Assembly (NCBI RefSeq): GCF_019029495.1 | Contig: NZ_JAERQM010000007.1 | Span: forward strand, 164,082-228,081 | Length of the DNA: 64,000 bases | Reading direction: 5' to 3' | DNA from: Falsiroseomonas oleicola | GTDB taxonomy: Bacteria; Pseudomonadota; Alphaproteobacteria; Acetobacterales; Acetobacteraceae | Part shown: positions 27,571 through 37,178 of the stretch, piece after piece | Numbering within the stretch: the first letter of the stretch is position 1 | Layout of the letters: each line of letters starts with the position of its first letter | The notes under the pieces: model-generated | Told to the model about the DNA's origin: nothing | What the model saw: only the letters and a program-made list of their open reading frames with translations | Databases searched by the model: none | Position numbers and translations under genes: made by a program

Positions 27571-29169
27571 ATGCGGAGCTGGGTCAGAGATAAACTCCTG
27601 GGCGTCCTGGGTGTCCATGGGCGGGAGTTCGATCGAGATCGCACCCACCTGGGCGTCTGGAAGCTGAGAGTCGCGGAGCTGGAACGACAGCAGCGAGAAG
27701 CGGGAAAGCCGAAAAGCGCCATCCTGCGCGGCCTTCTGACCGCGCAAGAAGAGCGGTTTGTGCTCAAGCGACAACGAGAAGTATTTTATGCGAATGTCCT
27801 GGGCATTATCGGCGCGATGATTTCCGTGATCGGTTTTGTCTATCTCATGATCGATGTCTCCCGCACCTCGGCCGCGGCGGTCTCGATCTGGAGTGCTCCG
27901 TCAATTGCCACGGTGGCCGGCGCCATATTGGCGCTGACCTCTCTTCTGCTCGCGTATGCCATCCATGCGAAAAGTGTCAGAGACGCGATGCCGAACCTGG
28001 TGAGAAGAAAACTGGAAGGACATCAGATACAGGGGCGCGAGGAGTTTCTGTCGATCTCCCTGCCTCACGACTACATCCAGAGCGAGTACGTTTTGCGGCA
28101 ATTCACCAATGGCATCGCTGTCTGGAGCCCGTCCGTATGTCGCGCCCTGGTCGCTGGCCAGGACATCAAGGTGAAGAAGGGAAAGAAATTCGAGCCGACG
28201 GAATCCGCCACCTATAAAGTGATGAAGTTGCGCGTCCACGAGAAAATAATCCAGGGCGCCAGCATCCGCAATGAAGACAAATGTCGCCTGGCCGCCGACA
28301 TCCTCACGGCGGAAGGAAATTTGGTTGTTGTTCAAGGGATTGTTCAGGAGACGGATTATTATGCCTTGCTTGCCACCGATTATTCCTCCGGATTCGTGGT
28401 GCATGAGTTCGAGGATGAGATGCGGGAAGTGGCGGGCGTTCTGGTTTACGATGGCTTCTCGCTTTTCACCACCCGCACAGCGGAAAGCTGCCGCGAACTT
28501 CGCCCTCTCTCGAATCTTGTTTCATCTTCCCTGCCGGCATCCGCATCGGCCAATGTCATCGGCGTCTCCGCGATCCTGATAACATCCGACATGCATGTCT
28601 TCCTGACTCGACAACGGGTGGAAAGCGTCGCCAGTGGTGGAATGCTGGCGCCCAGTGGCTCCGGGTCCGTCGACTGGCTGGATGCCGAGAAGCTTCCAGC
28701 CGGCGAATTTCCGTTGATGAACCTATTGATGCCGGCGATGCGGCGGGAAATCCTGGAGGAGGCTGGTCTGCTTCAGGCGGGCCGGCCCGAAAAGCCAATG
28801 GACATAGCCCTCATGCCCGTTGGCTTCGCAAGGCTGCTGCATCATGCCGGAAAGCCAGAATTCTTTTTCATGGGTCGGATCAATGCCGGGTATGACGAGA
28901 TACAGAAAAGCCGCGCATGGACATCTGAAGAACGGCTGTTCACAAACGGCTGCGTGGGCTTCAATCAGCAATTGGATCCTCGCTCGATGGTCGCCTTGCG
29001 GGCCAGTTGGCGCGCTTTAATATCCGAGATCCGTGCCGTGCCCGAGGTGAAGATATCGTGCCCACTCGATATCCAAATACTATGCGTCGACGCGGTTCTC
29101 GAAACCGATGAGACCGCAAGGCTGCTGATGAATTTTCTCCGGTCCGAGGCGGAATTTCCTGGCAGCTGA
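27571..29169 (+). CDS. two-TM protein with NUDIX-like C-terminal domain, unknown function
   Basis: I do not recognise a named family. Of 532 residues, the first ~75 are charged and helical. Two membrane helices follow (ANVLGIIGAMISVIGFVYLM and a second near SIATVAGAILALTSLLLAYA), then a long cytosolic region. The C-terminal part contains AMRREILEEAGL, which fits the core of a NUDIX box (REUxEExGU), but the upstream Glu of the box is not in place. A membrane-plus-NUDIX layout is known among CBASS effectors (Cap16), but no CD-NTase gene is nearby. The DNA is AT-richer than its surroundings and lies beside an IS remnant, so it is probably transferred cargo. A TTG at 27562 is an alternative start. 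Confidence 0.7.
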   Translation: MRSWVRDKLLGVLGVHGREFDRDRTHLGVWKLRVAELERQQREAGKPKSAILRGLLTAQEERFVLKRQREVFYANVLGIIGAMISVIGFVYLMIDVSRTSAAAVSIWSAPSIATVAGAILALTSLLLAYAIHAKSVRDAMPNLVRRKLEGHQIQGREEFLSISLPHDYIQSEYVLRQFTNGIAVWSPSVCRALVAGQDIKVKKGKKFEPTESATYKVMKLRVHEKIIQGASIRNEDKCRLAADILTAEGNLVVVQGIVQETDYYALLATDYSSGFVVHEFEDEMREVAGVLVYDGFSLFTTRTAESCRELRPLSNLVSSSLPASASANVIGVSAILITSDMHVFLTRQRVESVASGGMLAPSGSGSVDWLDAEKLPAGEFPLMNLLMPAMRREILEEAGLLQAGRPEKPMDIALMPVGFARLLHHAGKPEFFFMGRINAGYDEIQKSRAWTSEERLFTNGCVGFNQQLDPRSMVALRASWRALISEIRAVPEVKISCPLDIQILCVDAVLETDETARLLMNFLRSEAEFPGS

Positions 29170-29210
29170 AGGCGAAGCATCCATTTCGGGTGGATCCTTA
29201 GAAAACAGCG

Positions 29211-29399
29211 CTAATCCTTCTTCGGCTCGTCCTGCTTCGCGCCATCCAGCAGCGCGTCCCGCCGCGCCGCCGCCTGCCGGTCGGCCAGCTTTTCCACCTT
29301 GCTGCGCCCGTGCTTCACGCGGTTGGCGGCCGCATCGGCCTGCGCCTGCTGCTTCGCCCGCGCCTTGCGCGCATGGTTGAGGTTGACGAGGTCGCCCAT
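29211..29399 (-). CDS. DUF4169 small basic protein
   Basis: 62 residues: MGDLVNLNHARKARAKQQAQ, then NRVKHGRSKVEKLADR and a charged tail. This NLxxARKARA...NRxxFGRxK pattern is the alphaproteobacterial DUF4169 family of unknown function. It is highly basic with no membrane helix, so nucleic-acid contact is possible but unproven. It is divergent from the dienelactone hydrolase gene. Confidence 0.8.
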   Translation of the reverse strand: MGDLVNLNHARKARAKQQAQADAAANRVKHGRSKVEKLADRQAAARRDALLDGAKQDEPKKD

Positions 29400-29480
29400 G
29401 CGGGGAGACTAGCATCCAACCGGCCGCGGATGCGATCCTGCCCTCCGCCAAGGCCCGAAACCTGATTGACGGGATACGCC

Positions 29481-30146
29481 ATGCAGATCGAGCTGACCGC
29501 CGCCGACGGCCACCGCCTCAACGCCTACAGTGCCGGCCCTGCCGATGCGAAGCGGGCGCTCGTGGTGGTGCAGGAAATCTTCGGCGTGAACCGCCATATG
29601 CGCCATGTCTGCGACGCCCTGGCCGCCGAGGGCTATGCCGTGATCTGCCCAGCCCTGTTCGACCGCGTCGAGCGCGGCGTGGAGCTTGGCTATGCGGCGG
29701 AGGATGTGGCCCGTGGCCGCGACCTGCGCGCCAAGGTGGATGAGAAGGGCACGATGCTGGACATCGAGGCCGCCGCCGCCGCGCTGCCGGGCACCGCCGC
29801 CAAGGGCATCGTCGGCTATTGCTGGGGTGGCACCATCGCCTGGTGGGGCGCCACGCGCAGCACCAGCTTCAAGGCCGCCTGCGGCTGGTATGGCGGCGGC
29901 ATCGCCGGCACCCGCACCGAAATCCCCGGCTGCCCGGTGCAGCTGCATTTCGGGGAGGTCGATGCCTCCATCCCGATGAGCGATGTGGAGCTGATCCGCC
30001 AGGCCCAGCCGGGCGTCGAGATCTTCGTCTACCAGGGCGCCGGCCACGGCTTCGGCTGCGATGAGCGTGGCTCCTACAAGCCGGCCGATGCCGATGTGGC
30101 GCAGGCCCGCACCCTGGCCTTCTTCGCCAAGCATCTGGGGAGCTGA
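29481..30146 (+). CDS. dienelactone hydrolase family protein
   Basis: 221-residue alpha/beta hydrolase. VVVQEIFGVNRHMRHVCD near the N-terminus, the nucleophile Cys in GIVGYCWGGTIAW, the Asp in HFGEVDASIP, and the His in GAGHGFGCDERGSY form the Cys-Asp-His triad of dienelactone hydrolases. It cleaves cyclic esters; without other aromatic-degradation genes nearby the substrate is open. The ATG at 29481 is the family start. Confidence 0.9.
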   Translation: MQIELTAADGHRLNAYSAGPADAKRALVVVQEIFGVNRHMRHVCDALAAEGYAVICPALFDRVERGVELGYAAEDVARGRDLRAKVDEKGTMLDIEAAAAALPGTAAKGIVGYCWGGTIAWWGATRSTSFKAACGWYGGGIAGTRTEIPGCPVQLHFGEVDASIPMSDVELIRQAQPGVEIFVYQGAGHGFGCDERGSYKPADADVAQARTLAFFAKHLGS

Positions 30147-30151
30147 CGGTC

Positions 30152-30370
30152 ATGCTCGGCTACTACATCACGGCGGGGATCAGCCTCGCTCTGCTCATTA
30201 TGATCCCGATCTGGACGCCCAACAGCAACCAGCCGGTCTATCCCTTCTGGGTGATCCTGCTGCTGGCGCTGATCGTGGTCATCGTCCCGATCGTGCTGCG
30301 GCGCCGCAAGCGCGAGGGCGCGGCGCAGACCGGCGACCTGGCGGTGCGGCTGGAGGAAGTGAAGGACTGA
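30152..30370 (+). CDS. small two-helix membrane protein
   Basis: 72 residues with two hydrophobic helices (YYITAGISLALLIMIPIW and FWVILLLALIVVIVPIVL), a basic stretch RRRKREG, and a charged tail. It starts five bases after the dienelactone hydrolase stop, so it is probably co-transcribed. No family recognised. Confidence 0.7.
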   Translation: MLGYYITAGISLALLIMIPIWTPNSNQPVYPFWVILLLALIVVIVPIVLRRRKREGAAQTGDLAVRLEEVKD

Positions 30371-30426
30371 TACCAACGGCCGATTTCATCGACCGTGGGT
30401 ATGCCTTTCCAGGCCCTCAGGCGCCG

Positions 30427-30463
30427 GGCCGCATTCGCGGCCTCGGACCGGTCAGGCAACCGG
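30427..30463. terminator. weak hairpins between convergent genes
   Basis: GGCCGC/GCGGCC (30427-30442) and CCGGT/ACCGG (30448-30463) stems lie between the small membrane protein and the convergent mtnP. The second is followed by only three T. Termination is plausible but weak. Confidence 0.3.
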
Positions 30464-30477
30464 CCCGCTTTATGATT

Positions 30478-31368
30478 TCACCCCGCCGGGCGCAGCACCC
30501 GCCCGGCCACCGCATCCAGCTTCGCCATCAGCGCGGGGTCGCGCATCTCCGGCGCGGTGATCAGCGCATGTTCCAGCGCCCGGTCGCAGCCGGCCGGGCA
30601 GGGGCCGCGCGGCGCGCCCAGGCCCGGCACCACATCGGCGACCAGCGCCCGCGCCTTGTCGGCATTGCCGAACAGCACCTTCACCACCTGGTCCACCGTC
30701 ACAGCATCATGGTCCGGGTGCCAGCAGTCGAAATCCGTCACCATGGCGACGGTCGCGTAGCAAAGCTCCGCCTCCCGCGCCAGTTTCGCCTCGGGCATGT
30801 TGGTCATGCCGATCACCGAACAGCCCCAGCTCCGGTACAGCAGGCTCTCCGCCTTGGTGGAGAATTGCGGGCCTTCCATGACCATGTAGGTGCCGCCGCG
30901 CGTCACCGGCAGGCCCAGCTTCCGCGCCGAGGCTTCGAGCGCATCGCCCAGCCGCGGGCAGACCGGATGCGCCACGGAGACATGGCCGACGCAGCCGGTC
31001 TCGAAGAAGGATTTCTGGCGCGCGAAGGTGCGGTCGATGAACTGGTCGACGATCACGAAATGGCCCGGCGGCAGTTCCTCCTTCAATGACCCCACGGCCG
31101 AGAGGGAGATGATCTCGGTGCAGCCGGCGCGCTTCATCGCGTCGATATTGGCGCGGTAATTCAGCGCGGAGGGTGGGGTGGGGTGACCGCGGCCATGGCG
31201 CGGCAGGAAGCGCACCGCCACGCCGGCGACGGTGCCGTGCAGGATCGCATCCGAAGGCTCCCCCCAGGGGCTGGCCACATGCTTCCATTCGCGGCCTTCC
31301 AGGCCGGGAATGTCATAGAAGCCGGAGCCGCCGATCAGGCCGATGACGGGGGTGATGGTTTCGGACAT
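30478..31368 (-). CDS. mtnP: S-methyl-5'-thioadenosine phosphorylase
   Basis: 296 residues. Cleaves methylthioadenosine with phosphate to adenine and methylthioribose-1-phosphate in methionine salvage. VIGLIGGSGFYDIPGLE opens the phosphate site; FLPRHGRGHPTPPSALNYRA, SLSAVGSLKEELPPG, YMVMEGPQFSTKAES and VIGMTNMPEAKLAREAELCY are the family's substrate loops. Other salvage genes are not adjacent. Confidence 0.95.
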   Translation of the reverse strand: MSETITPVIGLIGGSGFYDIPGLEGREWKHVASPWGEPSDAILHGTVAGVAVRFLPRHGRGHPTPPSALNYRANIDAMKRAGCTEIISLSAVGSLKEELPPGHFVIVDQFIDRTFARQKSFFETGCVGHVSVAHPVCPRLGDALEASARKLGLPVTRGGTYMVMEGPQFSTKAESLLYRSWGCSVIGMTNMPEAKLAREAELCYATVAMVTDFDCWHPDHDAVTVDQVVKVLFGNADKARALVADVVPGLGAPRGPCPAGCDRALEHALITAPEMRDPALMAKLDAVAGRVLRPAG

Positions 31369-31461
31369 GGCGGCGGGGCTCCTCGGTGGCAGGGGCTTCT
31401 ACAATGGCAGGCCGGCGGCATGAAGCCTTCCTGGCCTCCAACGAAAAGGGGGCCCTCAACG

Positions 31462-31493
31462 AAAAAGGGCCGCCCCTGCCGGGACGGCCCTTT
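31462..31493 (-). terminator. rho-independent terminator of the pet operon
   Basis: A 9-bp stem (AAAGGGCCG, 31464-31472, paired with CGGCCCTTT, 31485-31493) lies 25 bp after the cytochrome c1 stop. Read on the minus strand the stem ends in a run of five T. It also separates the operon from mtnP. Confidence 0.8.
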
Positions 31494-31517
31494 GCCGAAA
31501 CTGACGGGTTGTCAGCT

Positions 31518-32318
31518 TCAGTGCTTCACATCCGCCCAGACCTTGCGCTTCACGGCATAGGTCAGGCCGCCCAGCACGATCAGGAACAGGATGATGCGGA
31601 TGCCCATGGCCCGGCGCTGCTCCGTCTCCGGCTCCGCCGCCCAGGCGAGGAAGGTGGTCACGTCGCGCGCCATCTGGTCCACCGTCGCGGCGGTGCCATC
31701 GGCATATTCCACCTGGTCCGGGTTCAGGATCGCCGGCATGGCGATCTGATGGCCGGGGAAATAGGCGTTGTAGTACATGCCCTCCGCCACGGTGAAACCG
31801 GGCGGCGGCTCGACATAGCCGACCAGCAGCGCATGCAGGTAGTTGGCGCCGTTCGGGCGGGCCTTGGCCATGACCGACAGGTCCGGCGGATAGGCGCCGT
31901 TGTTCGCCGCGCGCGCCGCCAGCTCATTCGCGAAGGGGCGGCGGAAGCGGTCGGACAGGCGTGCCGGGCGGTCGAACATCTCGCCCATGTCGTTCGGACC
32001 GTCCCGCACCTCGAAGGTGGCGGCGATGGCGCGAACCTGCTCCTCGCTCAGGCCGATCTCCAGCAGGTTGCGGTAGGAGAGCTGGTACATGCCATGGCAG
32101 GCGGCGCAGACTTCCTTGTAGACCTGCAGGCCGCGCTGGGCGGCGCCGCGGTCGAAGGTGCCGAAGAAGCCGGCGAAGCTGAAGCCGGCATCCGGGATGG
32201 CGATCGCCTCCCCGGCCGCGCGGGCCGGGGTGGTGAGGGCCAGGCCGCCACCGAGGGTGGCGGCGCCCAGCGCCAGGGCGCCGAGCAGGTTGCGGAAGCC
32301 CCGCTTGAGGTCACGCAT
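31518..32318 (-). CDS. petC: cytochrome c1 of the bc1 complex
   Basis: 266 residues. A signal segment (GALALGAATLGGGLALTTPA) precedes the mature start; the haem-binding motif is CAACHGM near residue 70, and the distal Met ligand is probably in a later loop. A C-terminal anchor (IRIILFLIVLGGLTYAV) ends in basic residues facing the cytoplasm. It passes electrons from the Rieske centre to soluble cytochrome c. Its start codon overlaps the last base of the cytochrome b stop, so the genes are coupled. Confidence 0.95.
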   Translation of the reverse strand: MRDLKRGFRNLLGALALGAATLGGGLALTTPARAAGEAIAIPDAGFSFAGFFGTFDRGAAQRGLQVYKEVCAACHGMYQLSYRNLLEIGLSEEQVRAIAATFEVRDGPNDMGEMFDRPARLSDRFRRPFANELAARAANNGAYPPDLSVMAKARPNGANYLHALLVGYVEPPPGFTVAEGMYYNAYFPGHQIAMPAILNPDQVEYADGTAATVDQMARDVTTFLAWAAEPETEQRRAMGIRIILFLIVLGGLTYAVKRKVWADVKH

Positions 32319-33589
32319 CAGGCCTTCTCCATCGGCTTCGCCGCGGCGCCCGCCATCACCGGTCCGCCACCGCGGAGGACGGGCATGGCGATGCTCTCGG
32401 GCAGCGACAACGGCCGTTCAAGGCGGCCAAGCAGGGGCAGGACAACCAGGAAGTAGGCGAAGTAATAGGCGGTGGCGATGCGGGAGATCGTCACATAGGG
32501 CTCCTCCGCCGGCTTGCCGCCCGCCCACATCAGGACGAAGAAGGCGACCAGCCAGAGATACAGCGCCCACTTCGCGATGGGGCGGAAGCGCATGGACCGC
32601 ACCGGGGAGGTGTCGAGCCAGGGCAGCACGAACAGCACCGCGATCGAGCCGAACATCAGCAGCACGCCGCCGAGCTTGTCCGGCACCGCGCGCAGGATGG
32701 CGTAGAACGGTAGGAAGTACCATTCCGGCACGATATGCGCGGGCGTCACCAGCGGGTTCGCCGGGATGTAGTTGTCCGGGTGGCCGAGGTAGTTCGGCGC
32801 GAAGAAGACCAGCGCGGCGAAGACGATGAAGTAGACGATCAGGCCGACGCTGTCCTTCGCCGTGTAGTACGGGTGGAAGGGCAGGGTGTCCTGCGGCCCC
32901 TTGGGGTCGATGCCGAGCGGGTTGTTGGACCCGGTGATGTGCAGCGCGGCGACATGCAGGAAGACGACGCCGGCGATCACGAAGGGCAGCAGGTAGTGCA
33001 GGCTGAAGAAGCGGTTCAGCGTGGGATTGTCCACGGAGAAGCCGCCCCAGAGCCAGGTCACGATGTGCTCGCCGACCAGCGGGAAGGCGCTGAACAGGTT
33101 GGTGATGACCGTGGCGCCCCAGAAGGACATCTGGCCCCAGGGCAGCACGTAGCCCATGAAGGCGGTGGCCATCATCAGCAGGAAGATGACGACACCGAAG
33201 ATCCACAGCAATTCCCGCGGCGCCTTGTAGGAGCCGTAGTACATGCCGCGCCAGATATGGACGAGAACCACGATGAAGAACATCGAGGCGCCGTTCATGT
33301 GCACGTAGCGGATCAGCCAGCCGTAGTTCACGTCCCGCATGATGCGCTCGACGCTGTCGAAGGCATGGGCGGTGTGCGGCGTGTAGTTCATCGCCAGGAA
33401 GATGCCGGTCGCGATCATGATCATCAGCGTGACCATGGCGAGCGCGCCGAAATTCCAGAAATAGTTGAAGTTGCGCGGAGTCGGGAAGCTCCCGTACTCC
33501 TTCTGCATCATGGTGAACACCGGCAGGCGCTGGTCGACCCAGCGGATCACGGGGTTCTGGATAGTGCTGTCGTGAAGGCCGATGGCCAT
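32318..33589 (-). CDS. petB: cytochrome b of the bc1 complex
   Basis: 423 residues, the integral subunit that binds both b haems and the quinone sites. WFEW-type quinol-site sequence appears as [19 protein letters not shown]; the Qo-loop block [19 protein letters not shown] and the haem-ligand helices ([35 protein letters not shown]) are intact. Eight membrane helices fit. Middle gene of petABC. Confidence 0.97.
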   Translation of the reverse strand: MAIGLHDSTIQNPVIRWVDQRLPVFTMMQKEYGSFPTPRNFNYFWNFGALAMVTLMIMIATGIFLAMNYTPHTAHAFDSVERIMRDVNYGWLIRYVHMNGASMFFIVVLVHIWRGMYYGSYKAPRELLWIFGVVIFLLMMATAFMGYVLPWGQMSFWGATVITNLFSAFPLVGEHIVTWLWGGFSVDNPTLNRFFSLHYLLPFVIAGVVFLHVAALHITGSNNPLGIDPKGPQDTLPFHPYYTAKDSVGLIVYFIVFAALVFFAPNYLGHPDNYIPANPLVTPAHIVPEWYFLPFYAILRAVPDKLGGVLLMFGSIAVLFVLPWLDTSPVRSMRFRPIAKWALYLWLVAFFVLMWAGGKPAEEPYVTISRIATAYYFAYFLVVLPLLGRLERPLSLPESIAMPVLRGGGPVMAGAAAKPMEKA

Positions 33590-33651
33590 CGTGCCTGGCT
33601 CCTCAGTGGAGGCCGAGGGTTGGGCGCGGACGATACCGCACCCAGCCGCCC

Positions 33652-34227
33652 TCAGCCGATCCGGATTTGCGTGTCGGATGTGAAGCTGTAGTCCGGAACC
33701 GCAAGGTTCAGCGGTGCGGGACCCACCCGGATTCGGCCCGAGGTGTCGTAATGGCTGCCATGGCAGGGGCAGAACCAGCCATTGTAATCACCCTTGGCAT
33801 CCGTCGGCTTCTGGCCGAGCGGCACGCAACCCAGATGGGTGCAGACGCCGACCACGACCAGCCAGCCTTCGCGCTGTACGCGGCTCTGGTCCGTCGCGGG
33901 GTCTTTCAACTGGGACAGCGGCGTCGCCCGTGCGACCTCGATCTCCTCGGGCGTGCGGTGGCGCACGAAAACCGGCTTGCCGCGCCAGACCACGGTGACC
34001 GCCTGGCCGACCGCGATCGGCGTCAGATCCACCTCGGTGGAGGCAAGCGCCAGCACGTCCCGTGCGGGGTTCATGGAGCTGATGAAGGGCCACACCACGG
34101 CACCCACGCCGACCGCCGCGAAGGCGGCCGTGCTCAAGGTCAGGAAATCGCGCCGTGTCTCGCCAACGGGCGCAGAACCGTGCCCGGCACCCTGCGATGC
34201 CCCGGCGGGCACCATTGTCTCGGCCAT
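33652..34227 (-). CDS. petA: Rieske iron-sulfur subunit of the bc1 complex
   Basis: 191 residues. A twin-arginine signal ([19 protein letters not shown]) doubles as the membrane anchor. The cluster ligands are in [10 protein letters not shown] and [13 protein letters not shown]. The frame is open further upstream, but the ATG at 34227 has AAAGGA upstream and the usual length. First gene of petABC, divergent from hemF. Confidence 0.95.
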   Translation of the reverse strand: MAETMVPAGASQGAGHGSAPVGETRRDFLTLSTAAFAAVGVGAVVWPFISSMNPARDVLALASTEVDLTPIAVGQAVTVVWRGKPVFVRHRTPEEIEVARATPLSQLKDPATDQSRVQREGWLVVVGVCTHLGCVPLGQKPTDAKGDYNGWFCPCHGSHYDTSGRIRVGPAPLNLAVPDYSFTSDTQIRIG

Positions 34228-34444
34228 CTCGTCGTCCTTTTCCGCCTGCCGCTCACGGGGCCGACCGAACCGGCCGGACCCTGGAGCGGCTGGAGCCGCC
34301 TTCGGGGTCATTTGCCAGTCCGATGAGACCGCCAGGCGACCCGCATCGCCGCGAAACACTCTGCGCCAGCCCGGAGGGTCGAGGGGGTGCCGACGCTTGC
34401 GCGACGGGCGCTCAGGCCTCGGCTGCCGAAATGGCGCTGCGCCG

Positions 34445-34474
34445 CATATAAAGGGTGGGTTGTGGCGGTGTCCA
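34445..34474 (-). promoter_or_regulatory. candidate petABC promoter in the petA/hemF intergenic region
   Basis: Read on the minus strand: a -35-like TGGACA at 34474-34469, an 18-bp spacer, and a -10-like TATATG at 34450-34445, about 220 bp before petA. The whole gap 34228-34613 between the divergent petA and hemF genes contains no other convincing feature. Both genes serve haem-based respiration, so a shared control region is plausible. Confidence 0.35.
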
Positions 34475-34613
34475 TCCGCTGTTGCGCCGGAACACCAATG
34501 CTTTGGCGCGAAAGCCACGCGGCGTGTCGCCAGGGTCGCCATCCGGTTAACCCCCTGCCAATCTTCACGCCTTGCGCGCCCAGCCGAGAGGCGCCAGCCG
34601 AGGACCCGCCGCC

Positions 34614-35531
34614 ATGACCGACCAGCCGCCCATGTCCAGCCCCGCCCCGGGCGCCGCCCCCGCCGACCACCCGATGCTGCCCCCCGCCCGGGCCTGGTTC
34701 GAGGAGCTGCGCGACCGGATCTGCGCGGAATTCGAGGCGATCGAGGACGAGTTGGCCAGCGGCCCCCATGCCGCCCTGCCCGCCGGCCGCTTCCAGCGCA
34801 CCGCCTGGGACCGGCCGGAGGGCGGCGGCGGGGTGATGTCCGTGATGAAGGGGCGGGTGTTCGAGAAGGTGGGGGTGAACGTCTCCACCGTCTTCGGCGA
34901 ATTCTCCCCCGAATTCCGCAAGCAGATCCCGGGGGCGGAGGCCGATCCGCGCTTCCTGGCCACCGGCATCTCGCTGGTCGCGCATCAGCGCAGCCCCCGG
35001 GTGCCGGCGGTGCATATGAACACCCGCTTCATCGTCACCACCCGCGCCTGGTTCGGCGGCGGCGGCGACATCACGCCGATGGACCACGCCGCGCCGCACA
35101 GCCTGGCGGATGCGGAGGTCTTCCACGCCGCCTACAAGGCCGCCTGCGACCGCCACGACCCCAGCTACTACCCGCGCTTCAAGCAATGGTGCGACGAGTA
35201 TTTCTTCCTGCCGCACCGCAACGAGCCGCGCGGGCTGGGCGGCATCTTCTACGACTGGCTGGGCGACCGCACCCCGGGCCATGGGATCGAGGCCGATTTC
35301 GCCTTCACCAAGGATGTCGGCCTGGCCTTCCTGGAAGCCTATCCCGCCATCGTCCGCCAGCGGATGCACGAGCCCTGGACCGAGGCCGAGCGCGCCCACC
35401 AGCTGATGCGCCGCGGCCGCTACGTGGAATTCAACCTGCTGTATGACCGCGGCACCATCTTCGGGCTGAAGACCGGCGGCAATGTGGAGGCCATCCTGAT
35501 GTCGCTGCCGCCGGAGACCGGCTGGCCCTGA
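34614..35531 (+). CDS. hemF: oxygen-dependent coproporphyrinogen III oxidase
   Basis: 305 residues. Decarboxylates two propionate side chains of coproporphyrinogen III using O2 in haem synthesis. [44 protein letters not shown] and [11 protein letters not shown] are family blocks, with [20 protein letters not shown] at the end. Start chosen at the ATG at 34614. It pairs logically with the divergent bc1 operon. Confidence 0.96.
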   Translation: MTDQPPMSSPAPGAAPADHPMLPPARAWFEELRDRICAEFEAIEDELASGPHAALPAGRFQRTAWDRPEGGGGVMSVMKGRVFEKVGVNVSTVFGEFSPEFRKQIPGAEADPRFLATGISLVAHQRSPRVPAVHMNTRFIVTTRAWFGGGGDITPMDHAAPHSLADAEVFHAAYKAACDRHDPSYYPRFKQWCDEYFFLPHRNEPRGLGGIFYDWLGDRTPGHGIEADFAFTKDVGLAFLEAYPAIVRQRMHEPWTEAERAHQLMRRGRYVEFNLLYDRGTIFGLKTGGNVEAILMSLPPETGWP

Positions 35532-35540
35532 TCGCCGCGT

Positions 35541-36617
35541 TCACCGTATCTCGTTGTTCTTCCATTTCGGCGCCCGTCTTTTGGCACCGTCCAGCACCGC
35601 TTCGGAGAAGCCGTGCAATGACGCGAGTTCCAGGGTCAGGCCGGTGGCGAGTGTGGAGGGCAGGGGGCCGATCACGGCGCGATTCTGATCCCAGATGAGC
35701 GGCCAATAGCGCCAATCCGAATAATAAGTCGCGGCGAGCCCTGAAAGGGTGTCGCCTGGCTCCGTGACAATGCGGCGGGCGCCGGGGGGCGGAGTGGTCA
35801 TCCAGGGTGATTGCAGAGGGGTGCTCGCTGGTGCCAGCGGTGACCAGATCGGGGTGTCGAGAAATGACCCTGGGAGGTTGGCCCTGAAGGACCAGGGAGT
35901 CGCTTCGGGGATCAGCATCGTGTCGGAATAGACGAGGAAATCGCCGCCCTTGCCATGAATCTTGCGCCACAGGGCGTAGTCATAATTTGTGAGCGAAGTA
36001 TGTAAGGGGCTTGGGAGTTTCTGAACAGAATTAAGTAGCTTGCTCCAACAGCCCAGCCATTGAAATCCATCGAAATCGTACTTGTCTTGAATGTAGACTC
36101 TTACGCTCTCTACGGTGACGACGCAGTTTGTGTTGTTGAGTTTTTCCAGTCGGCCCGAAGCAAGGAATCGGAAATTGAAGCTCCCGAGCGCACCAAATAC
36201 GTCGTCCAGGGGATCTTTCAATTTATTGGTTTTATACGCCAAGCTCTGGAAATAGGATTTCTCCAGAATGTTGGTGGGCGCGCAAATATTGCCGAAAGTC
36301 ACCGTCCTTCCGGTCGCTGGGATTGCACCCTGGTCTCGCAGTCGCTTGACCAGAATCGCTTCGCTGTTCGGTGTTTGCCAAATTCTTGGCGTGATGATGT
36401 TTTCATCATAAAATGACTTCATGCGGTCGTGGCCGAGCAGCCATTTCATCGTTACGGTTGTCGTGTCGGGCTCGCCGACCGCCGGATAGATTTGCGGAGC
36501 CCCACCGAACCATCGCTTCTGCAAGGCAGCCGCGACTGTCCAAGGCGGGTTCTGCGCAAGCATGATTTCGGGGATTTCGGTGAGTCTGAACATTTCGACA
36601 TCAAAGCGTTGCGGCAT
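35541..36617 (-). CDS. DUF6402-like protein with C-terminal LysM-type domain
   Basis: 358 residues. The N-terminal three-quarters (FDVEMFRLTEIPEIM, AAALQKRWFGGAPQIYP) resembles the DUF6402 group seen near type VI secretion or polymorphic-toxin loci; this is from memory of the family and only moderately sure. The C-terminal ~60 residues (RRIVTEPGDTLSGLAATYYS, then WPLIWDQNRAVIG) form a LysM/peptidoglycan-binding-like unit. No signal peptide is evident. The middle of the gene is clearly AT-richer than its ends and neighbours, which suggests transfer. No partner gene follows; it converges on hemF. Confidence 0.65.
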   Translation of the reverse strand: MPQRFDVEMFRLTEIPEIMLAQNPPWTVAAALQKRWFGGAPQIYPAVGEPDTTTVTMKWLLGHDRMKSFYDENIITPRIWQTPNSEAILVKRLRDQGAIPATGRTVTFGNICAPTNILEKSYFQSLAYKTNKLKDPLDDVFGALGSFNFRFLASGRLEKLNNTNCVVTVESVRVYIQDKYDFDGFQWLGCWSKLLNSVQKLPSPLHTSLTNYDYALWRKIHGKGGDFLVYSDTMLIPEATPWSFRANLPGSFLDTPIWSPLAPASTPLQSPWMTTPPPGARRIVTEPGDTLSGLAATYYSDWRYWPLIWDQNRAVIGPLPSTLATGLTLELASLHGFSEAVLDGAKRRAPKWKNNEIR

Positions 36618-36725
36618 AGTCCCGTCAATCGCGCATCCGGGCGCGAAAATCTCGACAAGCGGTCCCCGTCACGCGAGACTTCGCGCATTCTGGCGCGCGG
36701 TGGCGACGGCAGCAGGAGCCCCTCA

Positions 36726-37178
36726 ATGGTCCAGATCACCGTCAACGGCACGGCACACCAGCTGGAGGTGGAGGATGACACCCCGCTGCTCTGGGTGCTG
36801 CGCGACACGCTCGGCCTGACCGGCACGAAATACGGCTGCGGCGTCGCGCAGTGCGGCGCCTGCACGGTGCTGGTGGATGGCATGGCCATGAGGTCCTGCC
36901 AGGTGCCGGTGGACAGCGTCGCCGGGCAGGCCATCACGACCATCGAGGCGGTGGAACAGGACCCGGTCGGTGCCCGGCTGGTCAGCGCCTGGGTGGCGCT
37001 GGATGTGCCGCAATGCGGCTATTGCCAGTCCGGCCAGTTGATGGCGGCCACCGCTTTGCTGAAGGAAACCCCGAAGCCGAGCGAGGCGGATATCGCCGGC
37101 GCGATGACCAATCTCTGCCGCTGCGGCACCTACAACATGATCGCCGCCGGCATCCGCCAGGCGGCGGATGCGGCATGA
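36726..37178 (+). CDS. (2Fe-2S) subunit of a molybdenum hydroxylase (IorA-like)
   Basis: 150 residues with both xanthine-oxidase-type clusters: plant-type ferredoxin cysteines in KYGCGVAQCGACTVLVDG and a distal Cys in RSCQVPV, then the helical-domain set CGYCQSGQLMAA and NLCRCGTYNMI. It shuttles electrons from the Mo subunit encoded next, to which it is coupled by an ATGA overlap. The ATG at 36726 follows an AGGAG. Confidence 0.93.
   Translation: MVQITVNGTAHQLEVEDDTPLLWVLRDTLGLTGTKYGCGVAQCGACTVLVDGMAMRSCQVPVDSVAGQAITTIEAVEQDPVGARLVSAWVALDVPQCGYCQSGQLMAATALLKETPKPSEADIAGAMTNLCRCGTYNMIAAGIRQAADAA

Noticed and set aside
27571..29169. Calling the membrane-NUDIX gene a CBASS effector
   Set aside because: No CD-NTase, Cap2 or Cap3 gene is adjacent and the NUDIX box is incomplete, so only a resemblance is noted.
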